Source of the DNA: Acidobacteriota bacterium
GTDB taxonomy: Bacteria; Acidobacteriota; Vicinamibacteria; Vicinamibacterales; UBA2999
NCBI GenBank assembly: GCA_021731165.1
Contig: JAKFXY010000020.1
Span: 4,992 to 48,798 of the forward strand
Direction of reading: 5' to 3'
Length of the DNA stretch: 43,807 nucleotides
Below the pieces are notes generated by a model that saw only the letters and a list, made by a program, of their open reading frames with translations, made no database searches and was not told the DNA's origin. Positions 15,917 through 22,470 of this stretch are shown one piece after another. How positions within the stretch are numbered: position 1 is the stretch's first letter; every line of letters starts with the position of its first letter. The position numbers and the translations under genes are program-made.

Positions 15917-16932
15917 TGGCGCGCGTGGCCTTCGAGCCCTCCCCGTACCGGCCGCTCTTCAAGGGCGGCCACACGCAAACGCTCTACGCATGGGCCAGGC
16001 CGCGACACTTCCCAGACTTGCCCGCGCCCTCCGCACGCTACTTCGATGTGGCCGCCGACGCGCGCGTGCTCGCCCATTGCCACTGGCATGAGCATCCCGC
16101 CGACCATCCGACGCTGCTCCTCCTGCATGGGCTCGAGGGATCCAGCTTCGCGCACTACATGGGCGGCATCTCGAACAAGGCCTGGGCGGCCGGCTGGAAC
16201 ATCGTGCGCCTCAACCAGCGCAATTGCGGCAACACCGAGCACCTGTCGCGGGGCCTCTACCACTCCGGGTTGACCGACGACCCGCTCTTCGTGGTGCGCG
16301 AGATCATCGAGCGCGACGGCATCCGCGCTGTGGCTATCGCTGGGTACTCGTTGGGGGGCAACCTCACGCTGAAGCTGGCCGGCGAACTGGGGGATGCCGC
16401 ACCACCGGAACTGAAAGCCGTCTGCGCCGTGTCGCCGACCATGGACCTGGCGTTGTGCGTGAAGGCCCTCGAGCGCCGAACGAACTACCCGTATCAGTGG
16501 AACTTCGTGCGGAACCTGAAGGGACGCATGCGCCGGAAGGCCGCGGCGTTTCCCGGGACGTTCGACCTCTCGCCGCTCGGGCGCATCTGGACCGTGCGCC
16601 AGTTCGACGAAGCGTACACGGCGCCGCATCACGGCTTCGTGGATGCCGCTGACTACTACCACAGGGCCAGCGCGCTGCGAGTCGTCGATCGCATCCGGGT
16701 GCCGGCGCTGATCCTGACCGCGGCCGACGATCCATTTGTCCCGGTCGATCCGTTCCGCGACCGCTCGGTGACGGGCAACCCGAACATCACCGTCGCGATC
16801 ACGCCGCACGGCGGCCATTGCGCGTATCTGGAGCACGTGGCGCCGGGGTACGACGGGTATTGGGCGGAGCGTGAGCTACTGCGGTTCGCCCAGGCACATT
16901 TTCACGGGCCCAGCTCCGCGACGAGGAGCTGA
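15916..16932 (+). CDS. YheT-type alpha/beta hydrolase
   Basis: This 338-residue hydrolase belongs to the YheT/ABHD1-3 family. Diagnostic segments are YRPLFKGGHTQTLYAW, LLLHGLEGSSFAHYMGG (oxyanion region), VRLNQRNCGNTEHLSRGLYHSGLTDD, the nucleophile elbow GYSLGGN, the acid strand ILTAADDPFVP and the catalytic His in HGGHCAYLE. These give a complete Ser-Asp-His triad. The natural substrate is probably a lipid or carboxylic ester. The start is GTG, overlapping the previous stop by one base. The last residues (HFHGPSSATRS) extend past the usual family end and are encoded by the palindrome at the junction with the DUF72 remnant. Confidence 0.9.
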   Translation: MARVAFEPSPYRPLFKGGHTQTLYAWARPRHFPDLPAPSARYFDVAADARVLAHCHWHEHPADHPTLLLLHGLEGSSFAHYMGGISNKAWAAGWNIVRLNQRNCGNTEHLSRGLYHSGLTDDPLFVVREIIERDGIRAVAIAGYSLGGNLTLKLAGELGDAAPPELKAVCAVSPTMDLALCVKALERRTNYPYQWNFVRNLKGRMRRKAAAFPGTFDLSPLGRIWTVRQFDEAYTAPHHGFVDAADYYHRASALRVVDRIRVPALILTAADDPFVPVDPFRDRSVTGNPNITVAITPHGGHCAYLEHVAPGYDGYWAERELLRFAQAHFHGPSSATRS

Positions 16933-17126
16933 GCACACTCCGGCGTCACCCTGCTCCACGCCTCCACGATTTTCAGGGTGGGCATCCGGTAAAAGGTGTA
17001 GTTGATCTCGACCGTCGAAAAACGCTCGGCATAGTACGGCAGCATCCTCGCCGTCGGCAGCGTCGGCGGATAGAAGCGGCCCTTCCACTCCGGGTAGTTG
17101 TAGCCGGAGGTACCAACCCGGATCAT
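16902..17126 (-). pseudogene. Truncated DUF72 gene (5' fragment)
   Basis: The 74-residue product starts exactly like a DUF72 protein: MIRVGTSGYNYPEWKGRFYPPTLPTARMLPYYAERFSTVEINYTFYRMPT. DUF72 proteins are TIM-barrels of roughly 240-300 residues, so about three quarters is missing. Homology stops near SRVTPE, and the final dozen residues (CAQLLVAELGP) come from the hairpin and the antisense end of the YheT gene. The remaining part is not found downstream. It therefore looks like a deletion remnant. A functional short protein is possible but unlikely. Confidence 0.75.
16911..16931. terminator. Hairpin overlapping the YheT stop codon
   Basis: CAGCTCC and GGAGCTG form a perfect 7-bp stem with a 7-base loop over the YheT TGA. 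It also lies within the 3' end of the convergent DUF72 remnant. There is no T-tract on either side. It could act as a modest bidirectional terminator. Confidence 0.4.
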
Positions 17127-17143
17127 TTGGTAGAGTTAAGCAC

Positions 17144-18022
17144 ATGACTCGTTTCAACGGCATCACCCTCCTACGCATCGCGTGTTTCGTGCTGCTGGCC
17201 GCAATCGCCGGTGGGTGCAACCGCGGGCCAGAGCCGAGGAAGTACGAGCTGAAAGGGCAGATCCTGGCCATCCAGCCCGAGCGGCAGGAGCTGCTCGTGA
17301 AGCACGAGGACATCGCAGGCTTCATGCCCGCCATGACCATGCCCTACAAGGTGTCGGATGCGGCGCTGCTGGCCGGCAAGGAGCCTGGCGATCTCATCAC
17401 CGCCACGCTCGTCGTCGGTGAAACCGAGGCGCACCTGTCCACGCTGACGAAGACCGGCCACGCGGCGATCGAAGTACCGCCGACGCAGCCCGAAGTGTCC
17501 GCCCTGGAGATGGTGCAGGAGGGCAAGCCGGTCCCGGACGCTCCCCTCTTCGATGAAGACGGCAAGCCGCGTCCGCTCGCCTCCTACCGGGGCCACCGCG
17601 TCGCGCTCACCTTCATCTACACGCGCTGCCCGGACGCGGAGTTCTGTCCCCTCATGAACCAGAACTTTCTCGCGGTTCAGAAGATCATCGCGAGCACGCC
17701 CGAGCTCTCTGACGTGCAGCTCGTCTCGATCAGCTTCGACCCGGAGTTCGACACCCCTGCCGTGCTGAAGGCGCAGGCGCAGAGACTCAAGGCGGACCCC
17801 CTGCGCTGGCATTTCGTCACGGCCCCGGCGGCCGCAATCGGGAAGTTCGCCTCGCTCTTCGGCGTGACCGTCACGAGCAACGGCACCCCGACGCTGATTC
17901 ACAATCTCGGAACGGCGGTGATTGACCCGGACGGACGTCTCGTGAAGCTGTACTCGACCAACCAGTGGACTCCCGCTGAACTCGTTGCCCAACTCAAAGC
18001 GGCCCCCGCTCCCGCACGCTGA
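17144..18022 (+). CDS. SCO1/SenC copper chaperone fused to a CusF-like copper-binding domain
   Basis: This 292-residue predicted lipoprotein carries LLAAIAGGC with Cys25 as the likely lipidation site. Residues about 33-105 form a CusF-type copper-binding domain (KGQILAIQPERQELLVKHEDIAGFMPAMTMPYKV; His and the Met pair are the expected ligands). Residues about 125-285 form an SCO/thioredoxin-like domain with a CX5C copper site (TRCPDAEFCPLMN) instead of the common CX3C, and a distal His in LIHNLGTAVID. SCO proteins help load copper into the CuA centre of cytochrome oxidase. It overlaps the next gene by 38 bases. Confidence 0.92.
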   Translation: MTRFNGITLLRIACFVLLAAIAGGCNRGPEPRKYELKGQILAIQPERQELLVKHEDIAGFMPAMTMPYKVSDAALLAGKEPGDLITATLVVGETEAHLSTLTKTGHAAIEVPPTQPEVSALEMVQEGKPVPDAPLFDEDGKPRPLASYRGHRVALTFIYTRCPDAEFCPLMNQNFLAVQKIIASTPELSDVQLVSISFDPEFDTPAVLKAQAQRLKADPLRWHFVTAPAAAIGKFASLFGVTVTSNGTPTLIHNLGTAVIDPDGRLVKLYSTNQWTPAELVAQLKAAPAPAR

Positions 18023-18698
18023 TCGGATCGAGCCGCCCGCGCTGCCGTTGACGCCTGCCGAGCGGCGGCTCGTCAGCAGCCTGGCCACGCCGGGCGCTGT
18101 TCAGCGCTGGCTCAATCTGCTTCCCTACAACGTGGAAAAGGGCGGCGAAACGCTCCGGAGTTTCCGCGGCGTGGTGCGCACCGGCACGGCACATTGCCTC
18201 GAGGCGGCCCTCTCGGCGGCGGTGATTCTCGAGCAGCACCGCTATCCTCCGCTCGTCCTCAGCTTTGAATCGATCGACCTGCTCGATCACGTGATCTTCG
18301 TGTACCGCGGCGCAGGCGGATGGGGATCGGTGGCGCGCTCGCGGGATCCTGGGCTGCACGGCCGCAAGCCTGTCTTTGCCACGCCACGCGCACTGGCGCT
18401 CAGCTACCTTGACCCGTACATCGACTTCACGGGGCGCGTGAAAGCGTACGGGGTCGTCGATCTACGCGAGGTGCTTGGCCGCTACGACTGGCGCCTCGCC
18501 GCCACCAACGTCTGGAAAGTGGAACAGGTGCTGCTCGACTGGCCACACCGGCCTCTCGTCTACTCGGACCGCCGCGCCGACCGGTGGCGGCGCCGCTACC
18601 GCGCCTTCCGCGACGCATATGGCTACAAGCCCTGGAAGTTCTACCCGCGGCGCGACCGGTGGACGGCGCTGCCGCCGGACGTCAGAAAGCGCGGCTGA
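17985..18698 (+). CDS. Transglutaminase-like cysteine peptidase-fold hypothetical protein
   Basis: This 237-residue protein has a Cys-His pair in the spacing and context of a transglutaminase-like fold: RTGTAHCLEAALSAAVILEQ (Cys71) and DLLDHVIFVYRGAGGWGSVARS (His102). No signal peptide is seen. The C-terminus is rich in Arg, Trp and Tyr (DRRADRWRRRYRAFRDAYGYKPWKFYPRRDRW). The start is uncertain: TTG at 17985 overlaps the SCO gene by 38 bases, and a second TTG at 18048 falls after the SCO stop. No ATG is available before the conserved region. Substrate and partner are unknown. Coupling to the SCO gene may be positional only. Confidence 0.7.
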   Translation: MPNSKRPPLPHADRIEPPALPLTPAERRLVSSLATPGAVQRWLNLLPYNVEKGGETLRSFRGVVRTGTAHCLEAALSAAVILEQHRYPPLVLSFESIDLLDHVIFVYRGAGGWGSVARSRDPGLHGRKPVFATPRALALSYLDPYIDFTGRVKAYGVVDLREVLGRYDWRLAATNVWKVEQVLLDWPHRPLVYSDRRADRWRRRYRAFRDAYGYKPWKFYPRRDRWTALPPDVRKRG

Positions 18699-18709
18699 GG
18701 TCGCACGCC

Positions 18710-19012
18710 TCAGTCCAGATCGAAGTCCCTCGCGGGTCTGCTGACCGGCTCCTGCCTGGCCTGCTTCAGCGCCTCCTCGAATCGGCGTGCGAGCGCATCG
18801 CCGCGCGTCTTCTCGGACTCGACCGACTGTTCGAACAGCGCGTCGCGACGCGCCTCCTCGGCTGCGAGAATCCTCTGGGCCTGGTTCAACTCTGGCTTGT
18901 CGGCGCGCTCTGGAACGTGATGCGACACGATTCGACCCAGATTGGTGTCCACCACGAGCATGGCCTGGCAACAGGGGCACGTCAGCTCGATCTCGCTCTT
19001 CAACTTCGCCAT
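18710..19012 (-). CDS. Small protein with single CxxC and coiled-coil tail
   Basis: This 100-residue protein has an N-terminal beta segment with a zinc-ribbon half (IELTCPCCQAMLVVDTNLGRIVSHH). A charged helix with heptad character follows (ELNQAQRILAAEEARRDALFEQSVESEKTRGDALARRFEEALKQAR), probably a coiled coil. Only one CxxC is present, so metal binding would need the two His residues or dimerisation. I do not recognise a named family. It is convergent with the transglutaminase-like gene (11-bp gap) and divergent from the EEP phosphatase gene. Confidence 0.7.
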   Translation of the reverse strand: MAKLKSEIELTCPCCQAMLVVDTNLGRIVSHHVPERADKPELNQAQRILAAEEARRDALFEQSVESEKTRGDALARRFEEALKQARQEPVSRPARDFDLD

Positions 19013-19022
19013 GGGGCTATTC

Positions 19023-19085
19023 TAGTGGGTAGTTGGTAGATGGTCGTCAATCCTGACTACCAACTACGAACGACCAACCACCAAC
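19023..19085. repeat. Degenerate 7-bp tandem repeat, 9 units, with an orientation switch
   Basis: The 63 bp between the CxxC gene and the EEP gene divide into nine heptads. The first are of type TAGTTGG / TAGATGG. After the centre they are the reverse complement type, TACCAAC, TACGAAC, GACCAAC and CACCAAC. The switch creates a perfect 11-bp inverted repeat (GTAGTTGGTAG 19029-19039 and CTACCAACTAC 19057-19067) with a 17-base loop. The array ends three bases before the EEP start codon. Confidence 0.75.
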
Positions 19086-19087
19086 CG

Positions 19088-19819
19088 ATGCCCGACGGCC
19101 ACTGGCGCACCCTCCGTGTCGCCACCTACAACGTCCACCGCTGCCGCGGCCTCGACGGCCGCACGAACCCCGAGCGCATCGCGGAGGTCATCCGCGCGAT
19201 CGAGCCGGACGTCATCGCGCTTCAGGAGGTCCTCGGGGCAGGACCGAACTCCGGAGGCCATGCCGAGGAACTGGGCGCGCTGCTCGGCATGGGCTGCGTC
19301 ATGGCCGCGACCCGCCATCTTCGCGGGCACACGTTCGGCAACGTCGTCCTCAGCCGGCTGCCCATCCGCCATCATTCCCAGTACGACCTGTCGTGGAAGA
19401 CCTGCGAGCCCCGCTGCGCGCAACGGGTGGATGTCGCCGTCGGCGAGGACACGCTGCACCTGTACAACGTGCACCTCGGCACGGCGTTCCTGGAGCGTCG
19501 CCACCAGGCCGGACGCCTGAGCACGATTCTTCATGACCGGCGGGTCGGACAGCCGAAGGTGGTGCTCGGCGACTTCAATGAATGGATGAAGGGACTTGCC
19601 ACGTCGATGCTGAGTGAGCGGCTCCAGAGCATCGACCTGAGGAAACACCTGAGCCGCCGGCGCACGTATCCGGGTGTGTTCCCGGTGTTGCACCTGGATC
19701 ACATCTACTACGACGGACGGATGGAGGTCGTGAAGCTCGAGCTGCCGCGGACGCGGCTATCCCTGATGGCGTCGGATCATCTGCCGCTGGTGGCAGAGCT
19801 GAGAGTCCAGTTTACCTAG
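19088..19819 (+). CDS. Endonuclease/exonuclease/phosphatase (EEP) family protein
   Basis: This 243-residue protein belongs to the EEP superfamily of Mg-dependent phosphodiesterases (DNase I-like). All the usual motifs are visible: VATYNVHRCRG (metal Asn), DVIALQEV (metal Glu), LYNVHLG (His), VVLGDFNEW (Asp/Asn), LDHIYYD and ASDHLPLVAEL (catalytic Asp-His). No signal peptide is present. Family members act on DNA, phosphoinositides or sphingomyelin, so the substrate is open. The track start at 19040 would translate the heptad repeat; ATG at 19088 is chosen because MPDGHWRTLRVATYNVH fits the family start. Confidence 0.9.
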   Translation: MPDGHWRTLRVATYNVHRCRGLDGRTNPERIAEVIRAIEPDVIALQEVLGAGPNSGGHAEELGALLGMGCVMAATRHLRGHTFGNVVLSRLPIRHHSQYDLSWKTCEPRCAQRVDVAVGEDTLHLYNVHLGTAFLERRHQAGRLSTILHDRRVGQPKVVLGDFNEWMKGLATSMLSERLQSIDLRKHLSRRRTYPGVFPVLHLDHIYYDGRMEVVKLELPRTRLSLMASDHLPLVAELRVQFT

Positions 19820-20040
19820 CCTTCTTCTTCGTACTCTTCTTCTTCGAGCGACAGGAAGCGGGTCGGCGGGCGAAGCGCCTCCCGGTAGTCGTACACCGGC
19901 AGGTCGCGCACGTGAAGCGCCATCACGCATCCGGGTCCCTTTTCGTCAACCATGACAGTGACTGGACTCCCCTCGACGCCTTCGCGGAACGCCAGACGGC
20001 AGCCACAAGCGAGGCGCGCGTGCGTGAATCCCTTCAACAT
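19816..20040 (-). CDS. Small hypothetical protein with acidic C-terminus
   Basis: This 74-residue protein contains CGC and a later Cys (ARLACGCRLAFREG..., GPGCVMALHV) and a very acidic end (SLEEEEYEEEG). It could be a small beta-barrel or a metal-binding protein; I do not recognise the family. It begins 12 bp after the stop of the TlpA gene on the same strand, so it is probably the last gene of the sigma/anti-sigma/TlpA operon. Its stop codon and that of the convergent EEP gene share the palindrome CTAG, a 4-base overlap. Confidence 0.65.
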   Translation of the reverse strand: MLKGFTHARLACGCRLAFREGVEGSPVTVMVDEKGPGCVMALHVRDLPVYDYREALRPPTRFLSLEEEEYEEEG

Positions 20041-20052
20041 ACGCGGATCATA

Positions 20053-20739
20053 CTACAACCCTTCTCCGGTGACCTTCGGCTGATCCAGCAGGGCGATGAT
20101 CTCCTTCTCGAATTGCTCGCGAGTCCCGATCCCGGAGTGCTTCTTCGCGATCCGGGCGTCTCGGCCGATGATGACCGATACCGGGATGCCCCACAGCGGA
20201 CCGAACGCGTCCTGCACATCCTCGCGCCCATTGCCGACGAGCACCGGGTAGTTGATCTTGTACTGGGCAGCATAGGGCCTCAGCTTTTCGACCGGGTCGT
20301 CTACCGAGAAACCCAGAACCACCAGGTCGTCGGCGTACTTCGTTTGAAGCTCGACCAGAGCGGGAATCTCCGCCCGGCACGGCCCGCACCACGTGGCCCA
20401 GAAGTTCAAGAGGATGATCTTTCCCTTGAAGGACGCCAGCTTCACACTCACGCCGTTCATGTCCTTGAGCGTGAAGTTGAGCGGCGCCTCCTTCCCGGTG
20501 ACGGCCGCGTCGTTGGGATCGCTTGTCGCGATGGCCAGCCCATCCGCCGGCGGCGGCGGCGCGTCCTCCTCCACGCCCGAACCGGGGGAGAGCATCATGA
20601 GCAGGATGATGGCCACGGCCACGATGCCCATCGCGGCAAAAGCGCCGGCGCGGCTCATTCGCCGTTCTGGGAGGGGCTCGGGCGGCTCCGGCGAATCACC
20701 CCGGCTGCCATTCGCGAATCCACGATCGCTATTCGCCAT
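20053..20739 (-). CDS. TlpA/ResA-like membrane-anchored thioredoxin
   Basis: This 228-residue protein has a short cytoplasmic N-terminus, one transmembrane helix (about 31-50, GAFAAMGIVAVAIILLMML), a Pro-rich spacer, and an extracytoplasmic thioredoxin fold. The fold has WATWCGPCRAEIP (CGPC active site) and cis-Pro loop WGIPVSV. Such proteins reduce disulfides outside the membrane, often for cytochrome c or CuA assembly. AGGAGG lies 13 bases before ATG 20739. However, the first 11 codons (MANSDRGFANG) are encoded by a heptad repeat, so ATG at 20658 (MSRAGAFAAM) may be the ancestral start. It follows the anti-sigma gene by 4 bp. Confidence 0.9.
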   Translation of the reverse strand: MANSDRGFANGSRGDSPEPPEPLPERRMSRAGAFAAMGIVAVAIILLMMLSPGSGVEEDAPPPPADGLAIATSDPNDAAVTGKEAPLNFTLKDMNGVSVKLASFKGKIILLNFWATWCGPCRAEIPALVELQTKYADDLVVLGFSVDDPVEKLRPYAAQYKINYPVLVGNGREDVQDAFGPLWGIPVSVIIGRDARIAKKHSGIGTREQFEKEIIALLDQPKVTGEGL

Positions 20740-20741
20740 TG
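20707..20741. repeat. Degenerate 7-bp tandem repeat, 5 units, at the TlpA gene start
   Basis: Five contiguous heptads on the plus strand read GCCATTC, GCGAATC, CACGATC, GCTATTC, GCCATTG. One more GCGAATC lies at 20691-20697. The array covers the TlpA start codon and its first 11 codons and abuts the anti-sigma stop. Confidence 0.65.
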
Positions 20742-20743
20742 CT

Positions 20744-21523
20744 CTAATGCGCCTCCTGCCGTACGTAGCTGGCTACATTGGCGAGGTCCCCGCCGGTCGC
20801 CGAGGATACCATCACGTAGGTGTTCGACCCGCGCGACCAAATACGAGCGCGATGACCGAGCGATGTAACGTCGGCATCGGCTCGGGCCACACCTTCAAGG
20901 ATGAAGAGCGAGACATCCTGGCCGTGCGCTCGGTACATCACGTGGGGAATTCGGCCGTCGGCATAGAGGCACCTTCGCGCGCCAACCAATCCTAACCCTA
21001 CGGGCCCCGAAGAGGGCGGCACGTGGAGATCCCAGCCGTAGCGCGCCCGCAGCATGGCTTCAACCTGCCCGGCATCGGCCGTGGCGCCCTGTGGCGGGAA
21101 ACCGCGGAAGCACTTCATGTGATCCGCGGTGAGCTGTGCCGCAAGCAGGGTATCGGAATGTTGTGTGGCGACCGCCACCATCGCGGCAGCGGTGAGGGCG
21201 ACAAACAGCACGGCCAGCCCGACGGGCGCGAAACGAGAGATCCAACCGGTGGCGTGCACGAGCGCCAGCCGGTGCTCGCGCGCCAGCGCCTCGCACCGGG
21301 TCCGTAGTCCAGGCGGCAGGGTGGTCTCGCTGTCGGAGGAACGCAGCCGCTGGGCGCAGCCACGCAGCACGGTGCGTCCGGCCTGGCCATCCGCGGCCGC
21401 GCCACGGCACGGCGGACAGGCCGCCAGGTGATCGTCAACGTGCCCGCGCTCATCCGGCGGCAGGTTACCGTCGACGTATTGCGTTATCCGCTCGGCGACT
21501 CGCCGACAGTCCTCTATCGCCAC
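20744..21523 (-). CDS. Membrane anti-sigma factor with zinc-binding HxxxCxxC motif
   Basis: This 259-residue anti-sigma factor has an N-terminal zf-HC2 / ZAS domain (CRRVAERITQYVDGNLPPDERGHVDDHLAACPPC; HLAACPPC gives His-x3-Cys-x2-Cys). A transmembrane helix follows (FAPVGLAVLFVALTAAAMVAVAT) and then an outside domain with HMKCFRGFPP and further Cys. It lies directly downstream of the ECF sigma gene, its presumed target. The track start at 21595 overlaps the sigma gene and reads through a heptad repeat. GTG at 21523, with AGAGG about 7 bases upstream, fits the family start (VAIEDCRRVAE) better. Confidence 0.87.
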   Translation of the reverse strand: MAIEDCRRVAERITQYVDGNLPPDERGHVDDHLAACPPCRGAAADGQAGRTVLRGCAQRLRSSDSETTLPPGLRTRCEALAREHRLALVHATGWISRFAPVGLAVLFVALTAAAMVAVATQHSDTLLAAQLTADHMKCFRGFPPQGATADAGQVEAMLRARYGWDLHVPPSSGPVGLGLVGARRCLYADGRIPHVMYRAHGQDVSLFILEGVARADADVTSLGHRARIWSRGSNTYVMVSSATGGDLANVASYVRQEAH

Positions 21524-21525
21524 GG

Positions 21526-21560
21526 TAGACCTCTGCCCTCTGACGTTGGACCCCTGCCTG
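21526..21560. repeat. Degenerate 7-bp tandem repeat, 5 units, between sigma and anti-sigma genes
   Basis: Plus-strand units TAGACCT, CTGCCCT, CTGACGT, TGGACCC and CTGCCTG approximate CTGACCT. The last two match at only 4 of 7 positions. They lie in the 49-bp gap between the sigma stop and the anti-sigma GTG. Confidence 0.45.
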
Positions 21561-21572
21561 ACTCGGAACGGT

Positions 21573-22187
21573 TCATCGTCGCCCTCCTGCCTCAACGGTG
21601 GCCCGAGCCATGCCGCGTCCTTCGCGCAGCCGCTCGAACAGGAGACGGCGGCCGCGCGAAATCCTCGACATCACCGTGCCAAGCGGCACGCCGAGCACTT
21701 CGGCGATCTCTCCGTAGGAGAACTCTTCAACGTCGCGCATCCAGACCGCCTCGCGGAACGCCTCGGGCAGCGCGTCCAGCGCAGCCTGCAGATCGACGTC
21801 GAGCGACTGTCGCAGCAGGATGCGCTCGGGCGTATCGAGTGCGGCGGGGCCGTCCGGCCGCGTGGCGGCCTGCTCCACACGGTCGCTGTCCACTTCCACC
21901 GTGTCCCGCGCGCGCCCCCGGCGTCGATTCCGCCACGTGTTGTGCAGAATGGCGTAGAGCCAGGCTCGCAGGTTGGTGCCCCGCTCGAAACGATTGGCAA
22001 AGCGGAGCGCCTTCACCACCGTATCCTGGACCAGGTCCTCCGCGTCCGCGCGGTTGCGCGTCAGTCGGAGCGACGTGGCGTATAGCGGTTCCAGAAAGCC
22101 GAGCACCTCCGACGCGAAAGCGTCCGCGCGAATCGGATCGGATGGCGGTCGGCGTCCAAGCATCAAGCGCTCGGGTCCTTGGGGCAT
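21573..22187 (-). CDS. ECF-type RNA polymerase sigma factor
   Basis: This 204-residue group 4 sigma factor has region 2 (FLEPLYATSLRLTRNRADAEDLVQDTVVKAL...NLRAWLYAILHNTWRN), which melts the -10 element. Region 4 (AALDALPEAFREAVWMRDVEEFSYGEIAEVLGVPLGTVMSRISRGRRLL) provides the helix-turn-helix for the -35. It probably guides transcription of its own operon with the ZAS anti-sigma factor, TlpA and the 74-residue protein. Two start codons are possible: ATG 22187 and ATG 22163 (MLGRRPPSD), and conservation should begin after both. Confidence 0.93.
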   Translation of the reverse strand: MPQGPERLMLGRRPPSDPIRADAFASEVLGFLEPLYATSLRLTRNRADAEDLVQDTVVKALRFANRFERGTNLRAWLYAILHNTWRNRRRGRARDTVEVDSDRVEQAATRPDGPAALDTPERILLRQSLDVDLQAALDALPEAFREAVWMRDVEEFSYGEIAEVLGVPLGTVMSRISRGRRLLFERLREGRGMARATVEAGGRR

Positions 22188-22337
22188 AACCCCCGCGGCG
22201 ACCCGTTTATTCCGTCCTCAAGTCTACGGCGGATGACGGCCCGCACGGACTCGTTGCCGCGGTTTCCGTCAATTCTGGCGCGACGCGAGGCGAGCCCATC
22301 GGTACGTCCTTTGCTGCCCCGCAACCGCGGCGGCTCA

Positions 22338-22367
22338 TTGCGAGCGTTGAACGGCCGGCAGTATGAT
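22338..22367 (+). promoter_or_regulatory. Sigma-70-type promoter for the peptidase/barrel fusion gene
   Basis: TTGCGA (22338-22343) and TATGAT (22362-22367) are separated by 18 bp in the 283-bp divergent gap. They lie about 100 bp upstream of the fusion gene, which has its own AGGAG (22457-22461). The rest of this gap shows nothing recognisable. Confidence 0.4.
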
Positions 22368-22470
22368 CGGCCTCCCATGGGCGCGGTGAATACCGCGGCC
22401 GGAATGACCGTCAGACCAGAGTGCCGGTGGTAATAAAACCCCTCGGCCCGTCTGCTAGGAGTAGAACGAC

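Noticed and set aside
18182-18198. Second sigma-54-like site (GGCACGGCACATTGCC)
   Set aside because: The GG and GC are 11 bases apart instead of 10, and the site lies inside a coding region with no gene start nearby.
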